NCBI GenBank assembly: GCA_002428885.1 | Contig: DIYE01000189.1 | Coordinates: forward strand, 1 to 19,800 | Direction of reading: 5' to 3' | Source: Alphaproteobacteria bacterium UBA6062 | GTDB taxonomy: Bacteria > Pseudomonadota > Alphaproteobacteria > Sneathiellales > Sneathiellaceae | DNA length: 19,800 nucleotides | In this document: positions 15,738-19,800 of the stretch, piece after piece | Layout: each line of letters begins with the position of its first letter | Position numbering within the stretch: position 1 is the stretch's first letter | The notes under the pieces: generated by a model | What the model was told of the DNA's origin: nothing | The model's database searches: none | The model's input: the letters and a program-made list of their open reading frames with translations, nothing else | Translations under genes and position numbers: made by a program

Positions 15738-16307
15738 ATGAGTGAACATGCCATCAGCCGCTATCCGGTTCCGGAAGTAAAAGACCTGCCTGAAGATTTA
15801 CGGGAACTTATCCTCGGCGTTCAGGAAAAAGCCGGGTTTATTCCCAATGTATTCCTCGCTCTGGCTCATCGCCCCGATGAGTTAAGAGCCTTCTTCAATT
15901 ATCATGATGCTATCATGCTACGGGAAGGAAACCTGAGCAAAGCGGAAAAAGAGATGATTATTGTCACGACATCCTCTGATAATAGCTGCCTCTACTGCGT
16001 TGTTGCCCACGGTGCGATCCTGCGCATTTATGCAAAAGATTCCCTGATTGCCGATCAGTTGGCGACCAATCACAACAAGGCGGATATCACCCCCCGGCAA
16101 AAAGCCATGCTGGATTTTGCACTGAAGGTTTCCAATAACGCAAATGCCATTGGCGAGGAGGATTTCGAGGCGCTTAAAAGCCATGGCTTTACGGAAGAAG
16201 ATATCTGGGATATCGGGGCGATTACCGCCTTTTTCGGTCTCAGCAACCGAATGGCCAATCTCACCTCCATGCGTCCTAATGATGAATTTTTCTCTATGGG
16301 CCGCTAA
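15738..16307 (+). CDS. AhpD-like peroxidase-related protein (carboxymuconolactone decarboxylase family)
   Basis: 189 residues in the AhpD/CMD fold. The redox motif CLYCVVAHG (Cys84, Cys87, His91) with an upstream acidic residue (KAEKEM, Glu70 or Glu72) fits the EXnCX2CXnH active site of alkylhydroperoxidases. The frame PVPEVKDLPEDLRELI, GFIPNVFLALAHRP and NRMANLTSMRPNDEF matches the 'uncharacterized peroxidase-related enzyme' group. It probably protects against peroxides or acts as a thiol-disulfide enzyme in the cytoplasm; the substrate is not known. It follows acuI by 17 bp with AGAGG 7 nt before its ATG, so it belongs to the acuR operon. A strong terminator follows. Confidence 0.88.
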   Translation: MSEHAISRYPVPEVKDLPEDLRELILGVQEKAGFIPNVFLALAHRPDELRAFFNYHDAIMLREGNLSKAEKEMIIVTTSSDNSCLYCVVAHGAILRIYAKDSLIADQLATNHNKADITPRQKAMLDFALKVSNNANAIGEEDFEALKSHGFTEEDIWDIGAITAFFGLSNRMANLTSMRPNDEFFSMGR

Positions 16308-16320
16308 AACCTGTTCAGTT

Positions 16321-16350
16321 AAAACCGCCGAACCCTGCGGCGGTTTTTTT
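16321..16350 (+). terminator. Rho-independent terminator of the acuR operon
   Basis: AAAACCGCCG (16321-16330) pairs perfectly with CGGCGGTTTT (16338-16347) around a 7-nt loop and runs into seven T (16344-16350). It starts 13 bp after the AhpD-like gene. On the minus strand the stem is also followed by TTTT, so it can serve the convergent protease operon, whose stop codon (16349-16351) overlaps the T-run. Confidence 0.92.
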
Positions 16351-18091
16351 AGCATCCAACAAATTGAATAAGTCCGCGCCCGAAAACCCTGTCTTTGCCG
16401 ACTTCTCCCAGATCCACAACATTGCCGGACAGTGCCGTCATCAGGTCTTTGTGACCGGCAGCATTTACCAGATCAGATTGCGTTGACAGAAAATATGCAC
16501 TGTTGGCGATAACGTAGGGAACGGCAAAAGAAGTCCCGGATCGGTAACTCCCTTTCCCGCCAGTCTTGGCAAGCCAGAGCATCACACCGGGAGCAGAAAA
16601 ATCGACATGACCACCAGGCGTGGCCTTGCGGTAAATGTTTTTATCCTTGTCCACAGCGGTCACGCCAATAACGGCTTTATGAGCTGCCGGATAGGGGGGA
16701 TCTGCGTCGGAACCTCCGTTACCGGCGGCTGCAAACAGGTAAACGTTCTTTTTCGATGCCGCCTCCAGAGCCCTGTTCACAGTTGCGTTGGGAGGGCCTT
16801 CGAGAGACATATTGACCATCTTCACCTTGCGTCCCAATAACCAGTTCAACCCCTCAAGAAACGAACTGGTCGCGGCAAAAGGCTTCCCGGTTTTCTGGGT
16901 CAGGATATCTGCGACAAACAAAGGTGCTTTTGGCAGCAGCCCGGAATAACCGTTATCGACTTCTTTCCCTTTAAACAAAACGGCGATGGCCGTTCCGTGA
17001 TCAGACGGCTTTGGCAACCCCTTGCCGCCATGGGCAAAGCCGGCGCTCCGGATATCCTGACTTCCTTTCAAGGCAGGGTGCTTAAGATCAACACCACCGT
17101 CAATCACACCTACCGGAAAGGACGCCTGGGTCAATACCGGACAAGCATTTATTGACGGATCCCGACCCACTAGTTTGTCGGCATATGTCCTTGGTTTTCC
17201 CGACAACTGGTTCCTGTGATTATAATCAATGGTTGCCTGCGGATAACGATTTCTAAGATCCACCAGCACATCCCGCTCATCAATCCCACCCGGGATCCGC
17301 ATTTGCAACAATTGGAAACCAAGACCTGACAGATTGCTCTCTTTCAGCAATTGGTATCCAGCGGCAGCCAACTCTGCTTTGATCCGGTTGACCGCTGCCT
17401 GATTGAAAAAGCTCTGCGGCAGAAGGATCAGAATCTCTCCCTCGATGATAGGATCCGGAATAGCTTTTCTTTGTTCCGGCGCTAATGAAGCGGTGCATGT
17501 TTCATAAGAAGTCCGGTTGCCGTCACCGGCAACGGTCAATCCTCTAATCTTAAAAGACAGTCGATAGCTCTTTCCGGTCTGAAACAGGTAGTCTTTCGGT
17601 ATCTCCGCCAGAATTTCCTGCTCCGACCAATCCAGTACGGTGATCGCTCGATCAACCTTTCCCCCTTTCAGCGTCAGGGAATATTGGTCTTTTTGAAGTC
17701 TTTCAAACCCGCGCCCAATTAATCGAATTCGGCTCCCGGCTTCCAGGCAGCTGACATTCAAGCGATAGAAAACAGATCTCGGTGGCTTGGTTCCCCGTTG
17801 CGGTGCCGTTCCCGGAGTATTTCCGGCAGGATCCGTTGTTGTTCCCGCATTCGGAGCGGCAAGGTTCGGATCATCTGGCCGACGAGGGGCAGGTTCCCTC
17901 ATATGTGTAAGAGGTCGCAACCTTGTCGTGCCGGCCGGATCACGGGGAGAGGGCGTTGATGATTGCGCAACGGAAATCCCAAATTCCTCCGCTGAAAGAT
18001 CTGCTGCAGCCGACATACCATGTATACCTGCCAACAAGGCACCAGACATCAGGAGCAGTCTCAAAGGCTGCTTTTTGAAAGGAACAAGCAT
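16349..18091 (-). CDS. Secreted subtilisin-like serine protease (S8)
   Basis: 580 residues. A signal peptide (cleavage near SAAA, about residue 30) is followed by a Pro/Thr/Gly-rich linker (45-105). Next are an IPT/TIG-like beta region (107-185, RIRLIGRGF) and a propeptide-like alpha/beta domain (220-292). The S8 catalytic domain has Asp331 (GVIDGGVD), His365 (SDHGTAIA) and Ser521 (SGTSFAVP), with AAAGNGG between them as the oxyanion Asn region. The full triad is present. The gene lies 4 bp after the anti-sigma gene with a strong GGAGGAG ribosome site that overlaps that gene's last codons. Its expression is therefore tied to the ECF sigma operon. It may be the effector of that regulon or a feedback protease. 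The missing C-terminal anchor suggests a periplasmic or secreted enzyme. Confidence 0.92.
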   Translation of the reverse strand: MLVPFKKQPLRLLLMSGALLAGIHGMSAAADLSAEEFGISVAQSSTPSPRDPAGTTRLRPLTHMREPAPRRPDDPNLAAPNAGTTTDPAGNTPGTAPQRGTKPPRSVFYRLNVSCLEAGSRIRLIGRGFERLQKDQYSLTLKGGKVDRAITVLDWSEQEILAEIPKDYLFQTGKSYRLSFKIRGLTVAGDGNRTSYETCTASLAPEQRKAIPDPIIEGEILILLPQSFFNQAAVNRIKAELAAAGYQLLKESNLSGLGFQLLQMRIPGGIDERDVLVDLRNRYPQATIDYNHRNQLSGKPRTYADKLVGRDPSINACPVLTQASFPVGVIDGGVDLKHPALKGSQDIRSAGFAHGGKGLPKPSDHGTAIAVLFKGKEVDNGYSGLLPKAPLFVADILTQKTGKPFAATSSFLEGLNWLLGRKVKMVNMSLEGPPNATVNRALEAASKKNVYLFAAAGNGGSDADPPYPAAHKAVIGVTAVDKDKNIYRKATPGGHVDFSAPGVMLWLAKTGGKGSYRSGTSFAVPYVIANSAYFLSTQSDLVNAAGHKDLMTALSGNVVDLGEVGKDRVFGRGLIQFVGC

Positions 18092-18095
18092 TGGC

Positions 18096-18716
18096 TTACT
18101 CCTCCAGAACTTCGGAGATTGCCCCGTGCCCTTCCAATTCGCGAATTACCGATGCAATTGGTTTTTTATCATTACCGATGAGCTCTACCCGATAGAAGCC
18201 AAGAGCTGTCGGGCCTTCGATGATATTAAGCTGTTTCTGGCGCAGAAGCATCCGGATGTCTTTTTCAGTTGCAGCCTCTTCAAAGAAAATCTGCAACACC
18301 TGACCAGAGGAGACGCCTCCTGACGCCGTTGTCATACCATCATCCATAAAGGCTGTATTAATCTGCGCTGTGGACATGACCGCCAATCCGAGGCAAGCAG
18401 CAATAGCGACAGGCTTCCACCATCCCTGAACCACATTATCCTGTTCAGGGGCCGGTTTATTAAGGGTGGGAGGTACTGCCTCTGTTTCCTTCTGGATGCT
18501 GGCTTTAAGCCTGGCAAGGCCAAGTTCACCAGGACTTCCTTCCATCTCCTGCTCTTGGATTTTTGAATGTAGAGCAACAAGATACTGACGTTCTGCCTCA
18601 AAGGCGGGATCGTCCGTCAATTGTTTTTCGACTGCTTCCTTCTCTTCTTTCGTCAGGGTACCGTTCACGTAAAAAGGAAGAAGCTTGTCCAGTTCATTTC
18701 TGCTGATATCGGTCAT
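18096..18716 (-). CDS. Membrane anti-sigma factor
   Basis: 206 residues. The N-terminal cytoplasmic part has the anti-sigma pattern ELDKLLPFYVNGTLTKEEKEAVEKQL with DPAFEAE; it lacks the zinc HxxxCxxC motif. One transmembrane helix follows (about 101-119). The C-terminal extracytoplasmic domain (139-206) runs VLQIFFEEAATEKDIRMLL, then GPTALGFYRVEL, then SVIRELEGHGAISEVLEE, a strand-helix-strand-strand-helix-strand order like protease I9-type propeptides. Its ATG overlaps the sigma-factor stop (ATGA, 18713-18716). Its usual job would be to hold the sigma factor at the membrane until a periplasmic signal releases it. The protease gene follows after 4 bp. The fold comparison is by eye only. Confidence 0.87.
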   Translation of the reverse strand: MTDISRNELDKLLPFYVNGTLTKEEKEAVEKQLTDDPAFEAERQYLVALHSKIQEQEMEGSPGELGLARLKASIQKETEAVPPTLNKPAPEQDNVVQGWWKPVAIAACLGLAVMSTAQINTAFMDDGMTTASGGVSSGQVLQIFFEEAATEKDIRMLLRQKQLNIIEGPTALGFYRVELIGNDKKPIASVIRELEGHGAISEVLEE

Positions 18717-19282
18717 AACCGGGCTCCCGTGAATTTTTCAACACATCTCTTCAACGCCTGCTTGGCATGAAAAATCCGTGTTTTGACGGTTCCCTCCGGA
18801 CGACCGATGATCTCGGCAATTTCCGGATAGGACATATCTTCAAAAAAGGCGAGCTGAACAACGGCACGCTGGGCTTCACTTAAAGCTTCCACACATTTAT
18901 GCAGAAATGTTGCTTCCTCTGTAGCACTGACCAGTTCCATCGGGCTCAGACCTTCCTCATCCGCCTGGGTTTCATACTCTTCTTCATCGAGCTGGTCATG
19001 CTTGCGCTTGCGCAATCTGTCGACGGACTTGTTAAAAGCAATACCAAAGACCCAGGTTGAGACTTTTGATCTGCCTTCAAACCGTTCCGCCTGTCGCCAG
19101 ACTTCCATGAAGACTTCATGGAGTATGTCGTAGGCTTCAAAGGGATCGTTCAATTTTTGACGGATAAAATGATAGACTTTTTTCTCAAACCGCCTGTAAA
19201 ACTCGTCAAAAGCAGCCTGGTTCCTGGTTTTAATCAGGTCAATCAACTGAGCATCGTTTAAATCTTCAGTCGCCGCACTCAT
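18713..19282 (-). CDS. ECF RNA polymerase sigma factor
   Basis: 189 residues with region 2 (AYDILHEVFMEVWRQAERF, then STWVFGIAFNKSVDRLRK) binding core polymerase and the -10, an acidic linker, and region 4 (LSEAQRAVVQLAFFEDMSYPEIAEIIGRPEGTVKTRIFHAK) with its helix-turn-helix for the -35. There is no region 1 or 3, as usual for ECF factors. ATG 19282 has GAGGGG 8 nt upstream. It heads the operon with the anti-sigma and the S8 protease, linked by an ATGA overlap. ECF operons normally drive themselves, but only 24 bp separate this ATG from a terminator-like hairpin. The promoter must therefore lie at or above that hairpin. Confidence 0.95.
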   Translation of the reverse strand: MSAATEDLNDAQLIDLIKTRNQAAFDEFYRRFEKKVYHFIRQKLNDPFEAYDILHEVFMEVWRQAERFEGRSKVSTWVFGIAFNKSVDRLRKRKHDQLDEEEYETQADEEGLSPMELVSATEEATFLHKCVEALSEAQRAVVQLAFFEDMSYPEIAEIIGRPEGTVKTRIFHAKQALKRCVEKFTGARL

Positions 19283-19302
19283 AGCAGGGTCCCCTCAAGA
19301 CG

Positions 19303-19330
19303 AAAACCGTGGCGACAGACGTCGCCACGG
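19303..19330 (-). terminator. GC-rich hairpin with T-run between the FN3-like gene and the sigma operon
   Basis: CCGTGGCGAC and GTCGCCACGG (19307-19316 and 19321-19330) form a perfect 10-bp stem with a 4-nt loop. On the minus strand it is followed by TTTTCGTC. It lies 37 bp after the stop of the upstream gene and 24 bp before the sigma start, so it can end the first transcript or act as a partial terminator/leader hairpin for the sigma operon. Confidence 0.7.
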
Positions 19331-19367
19331 CATCATGATAGCTATATTTCTGTCAGGCTGCAAAAGA

Positions 19368-19800
19368 TCAGGGGTACAGAATTTTCCTGAAATCAGACTG
19401 ACCGACCACCGTTCCGTTGGCGCCGATGGCCCGGATACGCCAGAGATAGGTGTATCCATGCTTCAGATGCTGCTCGCTAAAGCTCGCAAATGTAGCGGAC
19501 GTCTGTTCGCCTGGAACAATCTTGCCAATCACCAGCTCCGCATCTGTATCCAAAGGTCCAACAATCAACTGGGAGGCATTAAGATTACTCAGCGGATTGC
19601 CTCCTCCCGGCAGGTTAAATAACTCGACCTGATAGGCGGCGGCTCCTGGGACAGGATGCCAGTCAAACAGTGTTTCAGGGCCGAACGGGACACCTTCCCG
19701 CGGAGCGAAAGCTTCCAGTGGTTTCACACGCCCCAGATTAGACGTCGCATTCGGATTGACATAATACCGCAGAACGGGCTCTTCAAACCCTGCTTCAGGG
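19368..19800 (-). CDS. Protein with fibronectin-III-like region, C-terminal part only
   Basis: The frame is open to the window edge, so the N terminus is missing; at least 143 residues are seen. The visible part has FDWHPVPGAAAYQVELF and later YLWRIRAIGANGTVVGQSDF, which is the strand pattern of a fibronectin-III-like domain (a W/F-x-PVPGA-x-YxVE core). Such domains in bacteria are common in envelope or secreted proteins, often after a FecR or peptidoglycan-binding domain. The role cannot be told from this piece. It ends 37 bp before the hairpin and lies upstream of the ECF sigma operon in the same direction. An inner GTG at 19727 is not the start, since coding continues above it. Confidence 0.75.
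   Translation of the reverse strand, partial: PEAGFEEPVLRYYVNPNATSNLGRVKPLEAFAPREGVPFGPETLFDWHPVPGAAAYQVELFNLPGGGNPLSNLNASQLIVGPLDTDAELVIGKIVPGEQTSATFASFSEQHLKHGYTYLWRIRAIGANGTVVGQSDFRKILYP

Noticed and set aside
1..19800. CRISPR arrays, insertion sequences, transposases, integrases or phage genes
   Set aside because: No regularly spaced repeats, terminal inverted repeats flanking a gene, or transposase/integrase motifs were seen, even around the AT-rich island at 9.3-12.8 kb.

Overview
The window looks like chromosomal DNA of an alphaproteobacterium of moderate G+C, plausibly marine. Supporting this are an ETF:ubiquinone oxidoreductase next to a udg-like/slt/moaB run, an acuR-acuI pair, and a GTTC-N7-GTTC motif, the LexA box type of alphaproteobacteria. 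The genus cannot be fixed from the sequence alone.

Layout. 1-22: 5' end of a minus-strand tRNA (Gln-like). 95-3539, minus: a tight operon of a TPR lipoprotein, ispE, and a lipoprotein with an alpha/beta-hydrolase look, joined by ATGA overlaps. 3719-5368, minus: ETF-QO. 5662-8847, plus: divergent run of a diverged family-4 uracil-DNA glycosylase-like protein, a Slt-type lytic transglycosylase and MoaB. 8940-9305, plus: a PilZ protein. 9306-12787, plus: an accessory-looking island with AT-rich spacers, holding two tandem paralogous secreted proteins of unknown function, each behind the same conserved leader block, and then an RTX/EF-hand type protein that looks like a type I secretion substrate. 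12892-13983, plus: a PA0069-type radical SAM protein with a perfect candidate SOS box overlapping its predicted -35. 14052-16307, plus: acuR (TetR) with an operator palindrome just before its start, acuI (acryloyl-CoA reductase) and an AhpD-like protein, closed by a strong terminator. 16349-19282, minus: ECF sigma factor, membrane anti-sigma factor and secreted S8 protease in one operon. 19368 to the window end, minus: 3' part of a gene with a fibronectin-III-like region.

Two regions are most worth attention. The first is the 9.4-12.8 kb island: its duplicated leader is better conserved than the adjacent signal-peptide codons, and its RTX protein has an N-terminal domain with a possible permuted papain-like H...NSN signature. 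The second is the sigma/anti-sigma/protease operon, where the extracytoplasmic domain of the anti-sigma factor resembles, by eye, the propeptide-like domain of the protease encoded next to it. Smaller points are the LexA-box promoter, a UDG-like protein that has lost key motif residues, and a hydrolase-like lipoprotein without the nucleophile serine.
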